Below, in pieces: positions 19,007 to 27,680 of a stretch of 64,000 nt of DNA (position 1 is its first letter; each line of letters starts with the position of its first letter). The DNA is taken from NCBI RefSeq assembly GCF_003390335.1, contig NZ_QUOU01000001.1:3038001-3102000 (forward strand), given 5' to 3'. Source of the stretch: Thalassotalea euphylliae (GTDB taxonomy: Bacteria; Pseudomonadota; Gammaproteobacteria; Enterobacterales; Alteromonadaceae). The notes under the pieces were generated by a model. It had not been told where the DNA came from. It saw only the letters and a program-made list of their open reading frames with translations, and ran no database searches. The translations under genes were made by a program, and so were the position numbers.

Positions 19007-20098
19007 CTACTTAATTGGTGGAAACTTAATATGGTCCGATAAGTGCCCTACCGAGCTAACAAAGTAGTACGACAAGTTCCAGTGCATTAAGCTTTTGTAG
19101 TTATCGTATGCTAGGTAAGCACGACCTTTTTCATCGTCAGGGAAAACCAGTGCAGCTTTAATATCGACTTTTGGCAGTGCTGTGCCATCGGTGCGACGAA
19201 TGCCGAGTTCTTGCCATTCCTGCAAAGTTTTTTCAGTATTTGCCCATGCTTTTAACCAGTTTTTACGACTGCCTGTATTTTTAGGGATCGCCAGTGAAAT
19301 ATCGAAGTTTTCAGGTAATTTGACTTGTCGGCCCCATGTTAAGTCATCATTCCAGCCCTCAGATTTTAGGTAGTTCGCCATAGAGGCAAATACATCGGCC
19401 TGATTACCCCAGATATCCTTTTTACCATCGCCATCACCATCAACCGCATAGCTGATAAACGAGGTTGGCATAAATTGGTTTTGCCCCATAGCGCCAGCCC
19501 AAGAGCCTTTCATATTTTCAACTTTGATATGACCTTCATCCAAAATGGTCAGGGCTGCCCAAAGTTGCTTTTTAAAGAAGGCTTCGCGGCGGCCTTCATA
19601 AGCAAGGGTTGATAGCGCAGAAACGACGTTGTAGTTACCCATAATTTTGCCAAAGTTAGTTTCAAGACCCCATAAGGCGACGATAAAGCGTGGCTGAACG
19701 CCGTATTCTTCACCTACTTTGGTCAATAGCTCTTTGTGCTCTTTATAAAGCTTACGGGCGCGATCAATTTTCCACTTTGGTAAGCGTTTCGGTAAGTAGG
19801 TATCAAGGGTTTCAACGCGCTCAGGCTGATTGCGATCCGCTTTTACCGCGCGCTTATAAAAGGTGATATTGGCAAAGGTTTGGTCAACAAAGGTTTGGCT
19901 AAAGCCTTTTGCTAACGCTTCTGCTTTTAACTGCTCAACGTAAGTTTCATAGCTTGGTTTGGCTTGTTCTTGACTGGCGACATTATCAGCGTTTGCCATC
20001 GCTAGTTGAGGTAAACTTACCGAGCCCGCTAACATAGCAATTACTGAGGCAGTTTTAAGAATACGACTGTTGATAATTTGATGATAAAAACGATTCAT
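19007..20098 (-). CDS. mltB: Lytic murein transglycosylase, MltB family
   Basis: Periplasmic peptidoglycan-cleaving enzyme, 363 residues. An N-terminal signal sequence (about 1-36, ILKTASVIAMLAGSVSLPQLAMA) lacks an obvious lipobox, so this may be a soluble MltB-like rather than a lipoprotein. The catalytic Glu is in ALWGLETNFGKIMGNY (Glu146). The conserved SWAGAMGQNQFMPTSF and DGDGKKDIWGNQADVFASMANYL stretches follow. MltB homologues make 1,6-anhydro-muropeptides during wall turnover. The position between ycgL and ycgM is conserved in related bacteria. Confidence 0.92.
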   Translation of the reverse strand: MNRFYHQIINSRILKTASVIAMLAGSVSLPQLAMANADNVASQEQAKPSYETYVEQLKAEALAKGFSQTFVDQTFANITFYKRAVKADRNQPERVETLDTYLPKRLPKWKIDRARKLYKEHKELLTKVGEEYGVQPRFIVALWGLETNFGKIMGNYNVVSALSTLAYEGRREAFFKKQLWAALTILDEGHIKVENMKGSWAGAMGQNQFMPTSFISYAVDGDGDGKKDIWGNQADVFASMANYLKSEGWNDDLTWGRQVKLPENFDISLAIPKNTGSRKNWLKAWANTEKTLQEWQELGIRRTDGTALPKVDIKAALVFPDDEKGRAYLAYDNYKSLMHWNLSYYFVSSVGHLSDHIKFPPIK

Positions 20099-20192
20099 AA
20101 CACGTCCTTTTTATTCTTCTAATATTGGGTGGCACTAACCTACTTGCACATTAATGCCAGCATGGCAGTATGAAAATTTGCCGTGTGCCCGA

Positions 20193-20510
20193 TTATTCTT
20201 CAGAGGCAATAACTTTGCCCTGCTTTTTTAGCATTTCTTTATGCTGATCGAGCAAATTTTCTTGCGGTGGTGGTAGTTGAAGATAAAAACCCTGTTCGCC
20301 AAGGCTTTCTTTCACTTTATCAATATCTGCCAGCGCCAGCTTTTCCTGCTTGGTTAAGTTCACCATGGTAACTAACACAGGTGTGCCAAAGGTTTTCATC
20401 AAGGCTTCTGGCACGTCAGAAAAGTCGTCGCGTTTGTTAATAAACAGGTAGGTTTGGTCTTTTTTTGGACTACGGTAAACCGCACATAATCCAGTCGGCG
20501 CAATTGGCAT
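20193..20510 (-). CDS. ycgL: YcgL-domain protein
   Basis: 105-residue cytoplasmic protein of the YcgL family (function unknown). Conserved features: CAVYRSPKKDQTYLF near the N-terminus, DDFSDVPEALMKTFG in the middle and EQGFYLQLPPP near residue 75. Lies 120 bp downstream of rnd on the same strand, as in E. coli relatives where ycgL is adjacent to rnd and mltB. Confidence 0.93.
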   Translation of the reverse strand: MPIAPTGLCAVYRSPKKDQTYLFINKRDDFSDVPEALMKTFGTPVLVTMVNLTKQEKLALADIDKVKESLGEQGFYLQLPPPQENLLDQHKEMLKKQGKVIASEE

Positions 20511-20630
20511 TTTTTTCAGCCTATATCATGGAAAAACAATAGAGGCCGCAATATAACATGTCGCGCCGTTTGAGTTTAACTTTATTCCTTATCAATATGT
20601 CTCAAGTATGGTGATATGAAGTTGATGCGG

Positions 20631-21770
20631 CTATTTAAAGCCGCGATCAGCAAAATCAATCAGCGCATCGCCTGCAATAGGCTTTCGCCATGAGTTGATC
20701 AAATCAACTGCGGCTGGCGATTGGTCAGCGCCGTTCAATTTAAAGTAAAACGATAGAAACTGGTTAATCTGTTTCTTCGAGGCCAAACATTCAATCGCCA
20801 ACTCTTGCTTATCGGCCACTTGCTGTAGGAAGTGTTTTACCTGTTTAAAGGTTTGTTTGTAACCTGGGTATTCGTCTAAACGGCGCAGTTTTGCCGGGTA
20901 TGCGTCTTCTGGCGTTTGTGCTGCCTGCTTGAGCACGTTGATCATCGCCTTACCTTGATAACGCACATCTAGCGCTTCTACCCCTTCAATATTTGCCATC
21001 GCACGCACACTAATTGGCGAGCGCTGCGCCACTAACTGCAGAGTATGATCTTTGGCGATAAAACTAAGTGGCTGATCTTTCGTCACCGCTTTTTGATAAC
21101 GCCAACTGGCTAAAAACTTGAGGTTATTAAGCTGCTTGGGTGATAACTTCCACGCCAGTTTAACGTTTTGATAAAGTGTGTCTGGATCAATTGCCTGATA
21201 CTTTTTCGCAATCATATTGGCTGATTCTTGCTGGCTAGCCGCTAACCAGCCTTTCGCTTCAATATCAGCCAATAGTTTAGGAAATAGCGTGTACAAATGC
21301 TCAACATCGGCGGCCGCGTATTTCAGCTGATTGTCAGTCAATGGTCGCTTCGTCCAATCGGTGCGAGATTCCGACTTATCCAGCTCAATATCTAAATAAT
21401 GCTTAACCATAGCCGCATAACCCAGCGATAAACCATGGCCTAAGAAAGTCATCATCACTTGGCTATCAATGAGGTTTTGTGGCGGCTTAGCACCTGCGGT
21501 CAGAAAAACCTCTAAGTCTTCAGAGCACGCATGCAGCACTTTGGTGATGGCAGGATTTTCCAGCAATTGCCAAAAAGGTGATAAATCGTCTAATGCCAGT
21601 GGGTCAATCAGCGCGACTTGCTCGCCATCACACACTTGCAATAAACCAAGCTTAGGCACTAACGTGCGAGTACGAACGAACTCGGTATCCACGGTTAGCA
21701 GCTTAGCGGCTGACAATGACTCACATAGGGCAGTAAATTCGGCTTGGGTTTGGATAAAACGTTTTTGCAC
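20631..21770 (-). CDS. rnd: Ribonuclease D
   Basis: 3'-to-5' exoribonuclease that trims tRNA precursors, 379 residues (E. coli 375). The DEDD catalytic residues are visible: TVDTEFVRT (Asp and Glu of Exo I, about residues 27-35), HACSEDLEVF (Exo II) and YAAADVEHLYTL (Exo III, DEDDy type). A C-terminal HRDC region follows (PLSFIAKDHTLQLVAQRSP and the tandem helical part to the end). First of the rnd-ycgL-mltB-ycgM-ycgN minus-strand set. Confidence 0.95.
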   Translation of the reverse strand: MQKRFIQTQAEFTALCESLSAAKLLTVDTEFVRTRTLVPKLGLLQVCDGEQVALIDPLALDDLSPFWQLLENPAITKVLHACSEDLEVFLTAGAKPPQNLIDSQVMMTFLGHGLSLGYAAMVKHYLDIELDKSESRTDWTKRPLTDNQLKYAAADVEHLYTLFPKLLADIEAKGWLAASQQESANMIAKKYQAIDPDTLYQNVKLAWKLSPKQLNNLKFLASWRYQKAVTKDQPLSFIAKDHTLQLVAQRSPISVRAMANIEGVEALDVRYQGKAMINVLKQAAQTPEDAYPAKLRRLDEYPGYKQTFKQVKHFLQQVADKQELAIECLASKKQINQFLSFYFKLNGADQSPAAVDLINSWRKPIAGDALIDFADRGFK

Positions 21771-21926
21771 GCAAGCACACCTTTTTAAATTCTAAATTTC
21801 TATTTTTGGATTAACTAAACGCTTTGCTGCTGACACTTGATTACTTAATTTTGCTAAGAGCAGATAAGTAGAGAAACAGTCCGGCGCTTTTAAGGGAATG
21901 AAGAATAGCAAGTTACGCCAGAAACT

Positions 21927-21961
21927 AAAACAGCCCATCTGCACGCAGAAGGGCTGTTTTA
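21927..21961 (-). terminator. Terminator of the rnm-yciO-scpA-scpB-rluB unit
   Basis: Long hairpin: AAAACAGCCC/GGGCTGTTTT outer stem plus inner TCTGC/GCAGA, 56 bp after the rluB stop. The terminal TTTT on either strand could also help stop transcription from the other side. Confidence 0.85.
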
Positions 21962-22016
21962 TTAATTTGGCTATTTTTTGCAACAAGCGCTAGCCACATG
22001 GTCTTACAAGTAAAAG

Positions 22017-22880
22017 CTACTTGCGGTTGCGGCGCACCGATTGTTTATGACGCTGCTGATGCTTCTTAACGCTGCGACGAATACGACGATTCTTGGCGTT
22101 GTCGATCATCTTCTCGTTCACTTTCACTTTCGATTCGGTTTCTGGCGCAAGCTGTACCGCTTTGCGGTAGTAGTTAACGTCTTTTAAGCCAAGCTCAGTC
22201 CAGCCGCCCACTGGCAGTTGACGTTGCAATTCGATATCACCGTAGCGCACGCGAATTAAGCGGCTAACCTGCACGTCTTGGCTTTCCCATAAACGACGAA
22301 CTTCGCGGTTGCGACCTTCTGAAAGCACGACATGGAACCAGTGGTTACGGCCTTCACCACCGCGATACATAATCTTTTGGAACTTGGCAGGGCCATCTTC
22401 CAGTTTTACCCCGTGGCGTAAACGCTGCAACATCGCCTCATCAACTTCACCGAACACACGCACGGCGTATTCACGCTCAATTTTATGTGATGGATGCATT
22501 AAGCGGTTAGCAAGTTCACCATCGGTAGTGAATAACAGCATACCTGAGGTGTTAATATCTAAACGGCCGACGGCAATCCAGCGACCACTTTCTAATGGTG
22601 GTAGACGATCAAAAACCGTTGGACGCCCTTCTGGATCTTTGCGCGTACACATTTCACCTTCCGGCTTGTTGTACATTAACACGCGACAAATTTGCTCTTG
22701 CTCAGGTTTGATGTTGACCTGATGACCGTCAACTCGTATCTGCTCTGTTCCTTCGACACGATCGCCAAGGAATGCTGTTTTACCGTTCACACTAACGCGT
22801 CCTGCGCTGATCACCGCTTCCATTTCTCGGCGGGATCCTTTACCTGCTCGCGCAAGCACTTTCTGTAATTTTTCAGACAT
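22017..22880 (-). CDS. rluB: 23S rRNA pseudouridine(2605) synthase RluB
   Basis: Isomerises U2605 (E. coli numbering) of 23S rRNA to pseudouridine. 287 residues. N-terminal S4 RNA-binding domain (KLQKVLARAGKGSRREMEAVISAGRVSVNGK), then the RsuA-family catalytic domain with the Asp in AVGRLDINTSGMLLFTTDGE. GEGRNHWFHVVLSEGRNREVRRLWES is the second signature. The C-terminus is a basic tail (RRIRRSVKKHQQRHKQSVRR) common in RluB. Downstream of scpB on the same strand, as in many gammaproteobacteria. Confidence 0.95.
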   Translation of the reverse strand: MSEKLQKVLARAGKGSRREMEAVISAGRVSVNGKTAFLGDRVEGTEQIRVDGHQVNIKPEQEQICRVLMYNKPEGEMCTRKDPEGRPTVFDRLPPLESGRWIAVGRLDINTSGMLLFTTDGELANRLMHPSHKIEREYAVRVFGEVDEAMLQRLRHGVKLEDGPAKFQKIMYRGGEGRNHWFHVVLSEGRNREVRRLWESQDVQVSRLIRVRYGDIELQRQLPVGGWTELGLKDVNYYRKAVQLAPETESKVKVNEKMIDNAKNRRIRRSVKKHQQRHKQSVRRNRK

Positions 22881-22990
22881 AGGTCTTTATCTCGATACGT
22901 CAGTAGTTATGCACTTCTGACTCATTAACAACATATTTGTTTTGTGCTGCTTTTGGTTACTGCTTGTGAGCTGGATTGCTACTATTCTTG

Positions 22991-23617
22991 CTAGCTCTCT
23001 TGCTCCAGTAGCGACGCTTCAACAGCATGGCTAGCATGATCGGCTTGGCTAATTGGCATTAACTCAGGTAGCTGAGTTAGGGAGTTCAAGCCAAAATACG
23101 CTAAAAACTCAGGTGTTGTGACATAAAGTGCTGGTCGACCTGGCACCTCTTTATAACCGTCAGTTTTTACCCAAGCGCGTTCAGTAAGTGTTTTTATTAT
23201 ATAACTACTTACCGCAACTCCGCGAATTTCTTCAATTTCTGCGCGCGTGATGGGTTGCTTGTAGGCAATTACTGCTAGGGTCTCCATCATCGCCGGCGAG
23301 ATTTTACTGGTTTTCTCTTTCTGGATCGACTGAATTAATGGTTTTACTTGAGTATTTGTTTGAAAACGATAACCACCAGCCACCATTGCCAGTTGAATAC
23401 CGCGATGTTGATAGGTAGTGACTAGCTCAGCCAGCTCGTCTTTGATCGCCTTTAAGGTAAAACCTCGCCCTGTTTGCTCTTGAATATGGCTGCGCAACTG
23501 CTTTGGTGTTAACGGTTTTTCTGCCGCAAAAATCAAGGCTTCGAGCATGGCGCTGAGCTTAGCTGTATTGTTGTTTGTTGTATTATTGCTGGCTGGAGCG
23601 TCGATATCAGTTGTCAT
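22991..23617 (-). CDS. scpB: SMC-Scp complex subunit ScpB
   Basis: Winged-helix kleisin-interacting subunit of the SMC-ScpAB condensin that organises and helps segregate the chromosome. 208 residues. Typical segments: LSAMLEALIFAAEKPLTPKQL, then ALVTTYQHRG-like ELVTTYQHRGIQLAMVAGGYRFQT and METLAVIAYKQPITRAEIEEIRGV. The C-terminal half includes VPGRPALYVTTPEFLAYFGL. Located 13 bp after scpA; the two are certainly co-transcribed. Confidence 0.95.
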   Translation of the reverse strand: MTTDIDAPASNNTTNNNTAKLSAMLEALIFAAEKPLTPKQLRSHIQEQTGRGFTLKAIKDELAELVTTYQHRGIQLAMVAGGYRFQTNTQVKPLIQSIQKEKTSKISPAMMETLAVIAYKQPITRAEIEEIRGVAVSSYIIKTLTERAWVKTDGYKEVPGRPALYVTTPEFLAYFGLNSLTQLPELMPISQADHASHAVEASLLEQES

Positions 23618-23630
23618 TGGTTGTTAAAAG

Positions 23631-24407
23631 TTAAGCTGTATTTAGTTGCACATAAAGCTGCTCGGCTACTAAATCGCAGCTAATTTTTTGTAATTTTAAT
23701 AATTCCAGCAGTGCCAGAAACGTTACCACTGCACCTTGTCGCCCTTCTTCAATGATCAGCAATTGTACCAAGGTTTGCGGCTCTGCGGTTGAAGCTAATA
23801 CCGATAAAATGTGCGCCATTTTAACGTGAGTTGCAATCGCTTCTCGTTGCACATGGTGATGCTCAAAATTGGCTTGGCTTTTTAACACTCGCTGAAAGGC
23901 GCTAACCAAGTCGGCGAGTGATACTTCATCAAACTTGGTTGGCTGTTCGTGCAGCTCGCCATAACCTTTAATAAAGAAATCACGCTCTTCTCGCGGTAAA
24001 TGCGAAAGCTCATAAGCGGCAGTTTTGATTTGCTGATATTCCTGCAAGCGTTTGACGAGTTCTGCACGTGGATCGTCTTCGTCTTCTTCCACTTCAATGG
24101 TGGGCAGCAGCAACTTGGATTTGATATGAGCGAGGGTTGCCGCCATCACTAAGTATTCGGCTGACAAGTCCATTTGTTGCTGTTCCATCTGCTCAATATA
24201 ACTAAAATACTGAGCGGTGATTGGCGCTATCGGCAAGTCAGCGATATCAAACTTTTGTTTTTTGATCAGGTACAGCAATAAATCGAGCGGCCCTTCAAAT
24301 TCATCTAAACGAATTTCTAGCGCCGCATCAGGAATATAAAGATCTGAGGGTTTATCAACGAATGCTTCCCCCCTGATCATCGCAAGGGGTAATTCTTGCT
24401 GTTCCAT
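23631..24407 (-). CDS. scpA: SMC-Scp complex subunit ScpA (kleisin)
   Basis: Kleisin of the bacterial SMC complex, bridging SMC heads. 258 residues. The N-terminal SMC-neck-binding region reads FEGPLDLLLYLIKKQKFDIADLPIA (from about residue 36). MDLSAEYLVMAATLAHIKSKLLLP follows, and the C-terminal winged helix that binds the SMC cap is around 185-258 (QGAVVTFLALLELLKLQKI). Interestingly a scpAB pair implies an SMC or MukBEF-alternative condensin elsewhere in the genome. Between yciO and scpB in one transcript. Confidence 0.95.
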   Translation of the reverse strand: MEQQELPLAMIRGEAFVDKPSDLYIPDAALEIRLDEFEGPLDLLLYLIKKQKFDIADLPIAPITAQYFSYIEQMEQQQMDLSAEYLVMAATLAHIKSKLLLPTIEVEEDEDDPRAELVKRLQEYQQIKTAAYELSHLPREERDFFIKGYGELHEQPTKFDEVSLADLVSAFQRVLKSQANFEHHHVQREAIATHVKMAHILSVLASTAEPQTLVQLLIIEEGRQGAVVTFLALLELLKLQKISCDLVAEQLYVQLNTA

Positions 24408-24449
24408 ATGGCCTATTGCTTGTCTTACTTATTTTACTTGGCAGCTAGC

Positions 24450-25073
24450 TTATGAACTAAATGGCTCAGCATCGCCTTCGCCAACACGTAAGACTTCCAC
24501 TTCACCTTCGGAAAAATCAATTACTGTGGTTGGGTGCTCGCCTAAGTAACCGCCGTTTAGAATTAAATCGACACGTTTTTCAAGAATATCGCGAATATGC
24601 TCTGGGTCGTATTCCGCCATCGCCTCACCTGGCATAATCAAGGTGGTCGACATTAACGGCTCACCCAATTCTTCCAAAAGGGCTTGTGCGATTGCGTTGT
24701 CTGGGATGCGGATACCGATGGTTTTCTTTTTCGGATTCATTAAACGGCGTGGCACTTCTTTGGTCGCTTTAAAAATAAAGGTATAAGCGCCCGGCGTATT
24801 GTTTTTCATTAATCGAAATGCCGTGTTATCCACTTTCGCGTATTCCGAAAGCTCAGATAAATCGCGACAAACCAAGGCAAAATCGTGATCCATATCGATA
24901 TGGCGAATTTGGCAGATACGCTCCAATGCTTTCTTATCACCTAAGTGACAACCAAGCGCATAGCCTGAATCGGTTGGGTAAACCACGACAGCGCCCTCTT
25001 TGATCATGGCTGCCGCTTGTTTCATTAAACGCCCTTGCGGGTTTTCTGGGTGAACGTAAAAAAACTGACTCAT
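24450..25073 (-). CDS. yciO: YciO/Sua5/YrdC-family protein
   Basis: 207-residue cytoplasmic protein of the TsaC/Sua5 fold, YciO branch. Nucleotide/threonine-site features are visible: KEGAVVVYPTDSGYALGCHL near residues 26-45, then KNNTPGAYTFIFKATKEVPRR, the KKKTIGIRIPDN loop and GEPLMSTTLIMPGEA. TsaC makes threonylcarbamoyl-AMP for tRNA t6A; YciO is a paralogue whose physiological role is less clear. Its conserved place beside rnm and rluB, divergent from the trp operon, supports the YciO assignment over TsaC. Confidence 0.9.
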   Translation of the reverse strand: MSQFFYVHPENPQGRLMKQAAAMIKEGAVVVYPTDSGYALGCHLGDKKALERICQIRHIDMDHDFALVCRDLSELSEYAKVDNTAFRLMKNNTPGAYTFIFKATKEVPRRLMNPKKKTIGIRIPDNAIAQALLEELGEPLMSTTLIMPGEAMAEYDPEHIRDILEKRVDLILNGGYLGEHPTTVIDFSEGEVEVLRVGEGDAEPFSS

Positions 25074-25251
25074 AACAGGTACCTTAGTGTCACTCGCTGC
25101 GGTTACCAGTGAGTTATTGTTTAGAAAAAGTGTATTAAAAATTTATTGCTTGAATATGTTGCTATTGGATTTATATAAATATAAACATTAGCAGTGAGCA
25201 TTCAGCTAGCCCAATACTTAGCTAATCTCTGTACTTAACCAATATCAACCA

Positions 25252-26148
25252 TTAATGGCCAAATAACTGCCAAATGGGTTTGACTTGCTCTGGCATGATT
25301 AAATTGCGCCCCAAGTCGCTCCATTTGCTCGGGTAATGAAAATCTGAGCCAAGCGATGCATATAAATCATATTCTAGACAAAAGGTTAGCATAAGTCGCC
25401 TTTGGTCTGGATTCATTTGTGGCAGCACTATTTCCATACCGTCACCGCCTGCCGCTTTAAAGTCTAAAATCAGGCGACGTAACCATTTCGAGGTCATATC
25501 GTAGCGCATAGGATGCGCCAATACTGCCACGCCGCCTGCTTGATGAATTACTTCGACGGCTTTGGCAATATCGCACCACAAAGGTTTTACAAAAGCCCGT
25601 TTTCCTTTGCCGATATATTTATCAAACGCCGATTGCATCGTGCTTACCTGCCCTTCGTCATGCAGTACTCGGGCAAAATGCGCACGGGTAATCGTCCCTT
25701 CACCCACTAACGCCTTAGCTTTTTCCAGCATGTCGGGAAAGCCACATTTAGCAAGCTTCTCCCCCATTTGTATGGCTCGAGATTCACGGGCGTGTTGCTG
25801 CTCGCTAATCAAGGCTTGCAGCGCTTCGCTTTCTGGGTCTATATTCAGGCCAACAATATGAATTTCAAAATTCTGCCACATGGTGGAGATTTCAATGCCT
25901 GATACCAAGCTTAATGGCAGCGCTTGCTCACTAATATGCTGCTTGGCGCTCTCAAGCCCTGACACCGTATCGTGATCGGTAATGGCCAAAACATCCAGTT
26001 GAAAATTTACCGCTCGCTCCACTAACTCCTGCGGTGATAACTTGCCATCGGAAAAGTTGGTGTGGGAATGTAAATCAAAGCGCATAGGCTTGCTTGCTTT
26101 TTCAGCAGGTGCGGCAGGTGTAGAACTTTCGGGTGCAATTATTGACAT
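25252..26148 (-). CDS. rnm: PHP-domain 5'-3' exoribonuclease RNase AM (YciV)
   Basis: PHP-type metal-dependent phosphoesterase, 298 residues. E. coli YciV (RNase AM) trims the 5' ends of rRNAs and removes nucleotides from short 5'-phosphorylated RNAs. Metal ligands of the PHP fold can be seen: FDLHSHTNFSDG (residues 24-35), AITDHDTVSG, GIEIST, HIVGLN, LAHPMRY and SLGSDFHYP. The first 20 residues are a low-complexity Ala/Pro/Ser extension. First gene of the minus-strand unit and divergent from the trp leader, the same arrangement as in E. coli. Confidence 0.92.
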   Translation of the reverse strand: MSIIAPESSTPAAPAEKASKPMRFDLHSHTNFSDGKLSPQELVERAVNFQLDVLAITDHDTVSGLESAKQHISEQALPLSLVSGIEISTMWQNFEIHIVGLNIDPESEALQALISEQQHARESRAIQMGEKLAKCGFPDMLEKAKALVGEGTITRAHFARVLHDEGQVSTMQSAFDKYIGKGKRAFVKPLWCDIAKAVEVIHQAGGVAVLAHPMRYDMTSKWLRRLILDFKAAGGDGMEIVLPQMNPDQRRLMLTFCLEYDLYASLGSDFHYPSKWSDLGRNLIMPEQVKPIWQLFGH

Positions 26149-26181
26149 AAAATAAAATCAGGTGTTGACATAAAAACAGAA

Positions 26182-26210
26182 TTGATGTCTTCTATTAGGG
26201 CTTTTATTCT
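26182..26210 (+). promoter_or_regulatory. Candidate trp operon promoter
   Basis: TTGATG (26182-26187), 17-bp spacer, TATTCT (26205-26210), 85 bp before the leader ORF. A TTGACA at 26165 is nearby but has no well-placed -10. Confidence 0.45.
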
Positions 26211-26256
26211 ACGAGAATAAAGTGATTTTTCATAACTAAGATTTTCACAACGAAAC

Positions 26257-26274
26257 TTAAACTAAAAAGTTTAA
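26257..26274. promoter_or_regulatory. 18-bp palindrome in the trp leader region (possible operator)
   Basis: TTAAACT AAAA AGTTTAA is a perfect inverted repeat between the candidate promoter and trpL. It does not contain the CTAG core of E. coli TrpR operators, so the bound regulator, if any, is unknown. Confidence 0.35.
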
Positions 26275-26294
26275 AAGAAATAAAGCAGCAAGCG

Positions 26295-26351
26295 ATGACA
26301 AAAGCACAACAATCATTAAAAGCAATTTGGTGGTGGCATAATCCAACGTAG
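26295..26351 (+). CDS. trpL: trp operon leader peptide
   Basis: Eighteen-codon ORF too short for standard callers: MTKAQQSLKAIWWWHNPT, with three consecutive Trp codons (26328-26336). It is followed 55 bp later by a perfect terminator hairpin in front of aroF-trpEGDCFBA. This is the classical layout of ribosome-mediated attenuation: ribosome stalling at the Trp codons when charged tRNA-Trp is scarce lets the antiterminator form. The Shine-Dalgarno is weak. Confidence 0.9.
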   Translation: MTKAQQSLKAIWWWHNPT

Positions 26352-26440
26352 GTGGGTTGTGAGCTTTTGTGCATGATGTGAAAACTGTGTAACAAGAAAA
26401 GATTCCGAAAACCCGCCTACTGGCGGGTTTTCTCGTTTTA
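26351..26440 (+). promoter_or_regulatory. trp attenuator: antiterminator and terminator
   Basis: Terminator: perfect 11-bp stem GAAAACCCGCC (26407-26417), loop TACT, GGCGGGTTTTC (26422-26432), then TCGTTTT. The upstream segment GGTGGGTT (26351-26358), starting at the trpL stop, can pair with AACCCGCC of the terminator's left arm (one G-U). It would thus act as region 2 of an antiterminator. Confidence 0.88.
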
Positions 26441-26532
26441 AGCTTCTATTTTTTAAGCAAGAAAAAATTTTAAACCTAAATTATTCGAAAGAAAGAAACT
26501 AAGACGCAAACAGCGTCCAAAGGACAACAACG

Positions 26533-26595
26533 ATGTTAACAACCAAAGTAAAAAGTTGGTTTATTTGGTGGCTTCAGCCCATTTATGCCGGATGA
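26533..26595 (+). CDS. Second Trp-rich mini-ORF upstream of aroF
   Basis: Twenty codons, MLTTKVKSWFIWWLQPIYAG, with Trp at positions 9, 12 and 13. It lies after the attenuator and 38 bp before aroF. AAAGGA eight bases before the ATG is a better ribosome-binding site than trpL has. No second terminator hairpin follows it. It could be a second leader peptide, a translational coupler, or chance; expression is not known. Confidence 0.5.
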   Translation: MLTTKVKSWFIWWLQPIYAG

Positions 26596-26633
26596 CAACT
26601 CAAAGTGAAATCACACATAGGATCAAATAAACC

Positions 26634-27653
26634 ATGATTATTGTACTAAAGCCGCAAGCAACCCAAGCGGACGCCAACGAAATTCTCGATAAAATAGCCT
26701 CACTTGGGCTAAAACCTTTATATATGCCGGGTATTGAGCGCACTGTATTAGGCGCACTTGGCGATGAACGCATTCTTAACCAACTTCATTTAGACGCCTA
26801 CCCTATGGTGGATGAAGTCAAACCTGTCCTTAGCCCATACAAGCTGGTTAGCCGTGAACTGCAAGCTCATGACTCAATTGTTTCCATCGACGGCGTAAAA
26901 ATTGGTGGTGGCAATTTTACCGTGATTGCAGGGCCTTGCTCGGTGGAATCAGAGCAACAATTATTTAGCGTGGCAGAGATGATCAAAGGCCACGGCGTTC
27001 CCCTACTTCGCGGCGGCGCGTTTAAACCGCGCACCAGCCCGTACAGCTTCCAAGGGCTGGGCGAAGAGGGCTTAAAGCTGTTGAAAGCGGCCAAACAAGC
27101 TTATGGCCTGCCAACCGTTTCAGAAATTATCGACCCAAGTGATGCCAAGTTGATGGCAGATTACATTGATTGCTTCCAAATCGGCGCACGTCATATGCAA
27201 AACTTCCGTTTACTCGAAGCCGTTGGTGCTGAGCAAAAACCGGTACTATTGAAGCGTGGCATGAGCGCGACCGTTGAAGAATTGCTATTGGCTGCTGAGT
27301 ACATTATTAACGCGGGTAATCCGAATGTGATTTTATGCGAGCGCGGTATTCGCACCTTTGAAACAGCCACTCGTAATACCCTTGATTTAAATGCCGTTGC
27401 CTTGTTGAAAGAAAAAACCCATTTGCCAGTTCTAGTAGACCCATCACATGGCACTGGCGTAAAATCCCTGATTAATCCTTTATCGCGTGCTGCGGCAGCA
27501 GTTGGCGCTGACGGCATTATCGTTGAAGCCCATTTAAATCCGAAAGCAGCGCTTTCTGACGGACCTCAAGCATTAACCGCCGATGATTTTGCCAAGCTAA
27601 TGGCCGATATTAAGCCCTTTGTGCAAGCCGCAGGCAAAAGCTTGTCAGCTTAG
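26634..27653 (+). CDS. aroF: 3-deoxy-7-phosphoheptulonate synthase (DAHP synthase, type I-beta)
   Basis: Condenses phosphoenolpyruvate and erythrose-4-phosphate, the first step of the shikimate pathway. 339 residues, of the I-beta type: an N-terminal ferredoxin-like regulatory domain (1-70, MIIVLKPQATQADANEILDK) precedes the barrel. The barrel carries VIAGPCSVES, LLRGGAFKPRTSPYSFQG, QIGARHMQNF, LLKRGM and PVLVDPSHGTG. Placement as the first gene after the trp attenuator means flux into the common pathway here should fall when Trp is abundant. Fifteen bp before the trpE frame opens. Confidence 0.93.
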   Translation: MIIVLKPQATQADANEILDKIASLGLKPLYMPGIERTVLGALGDERILNQLHLDAYPMVDEVKPVLSPYKLVSRELQAHDSIVSIDGVKIGGGNFTVIAGPCSVESEQQLFSVAEMIKGHGVPLLRGGAFKPRTSPYSFQGLGEEGLKLLKAAKQAYGLPTVSEIIDPSDAKLMADYIDCFQIGARHMQNFRLLEAVGAEQKPVLLKRGMSATVEELLLAAEYIINAGNPNVILCERGIRTFETATRNTLDLNAVALLKEKTHLPVLVDPSHGTGVKSLINPLSRAAAAVGADGIIVEAHLNPKAALSDGPQALTADDFAKLMADIKPFVQAAGKSLSA

Positions 27654-27680
27654 AATACAAATTACTGATTGAGAGACACG

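Noticed and set aside
21792..21986. 64-codon minus-strand ORF between rluB and rnd
   Set aside because: It runs through the rluB terminator hairpin and has no family features.
26204..26395. 63-codon minus-strand ORF across the trp leader
   Set aside because: It is the antisense shadow of trpL and its promoter region, with no ribosome-binding site and no recognisable protein features.
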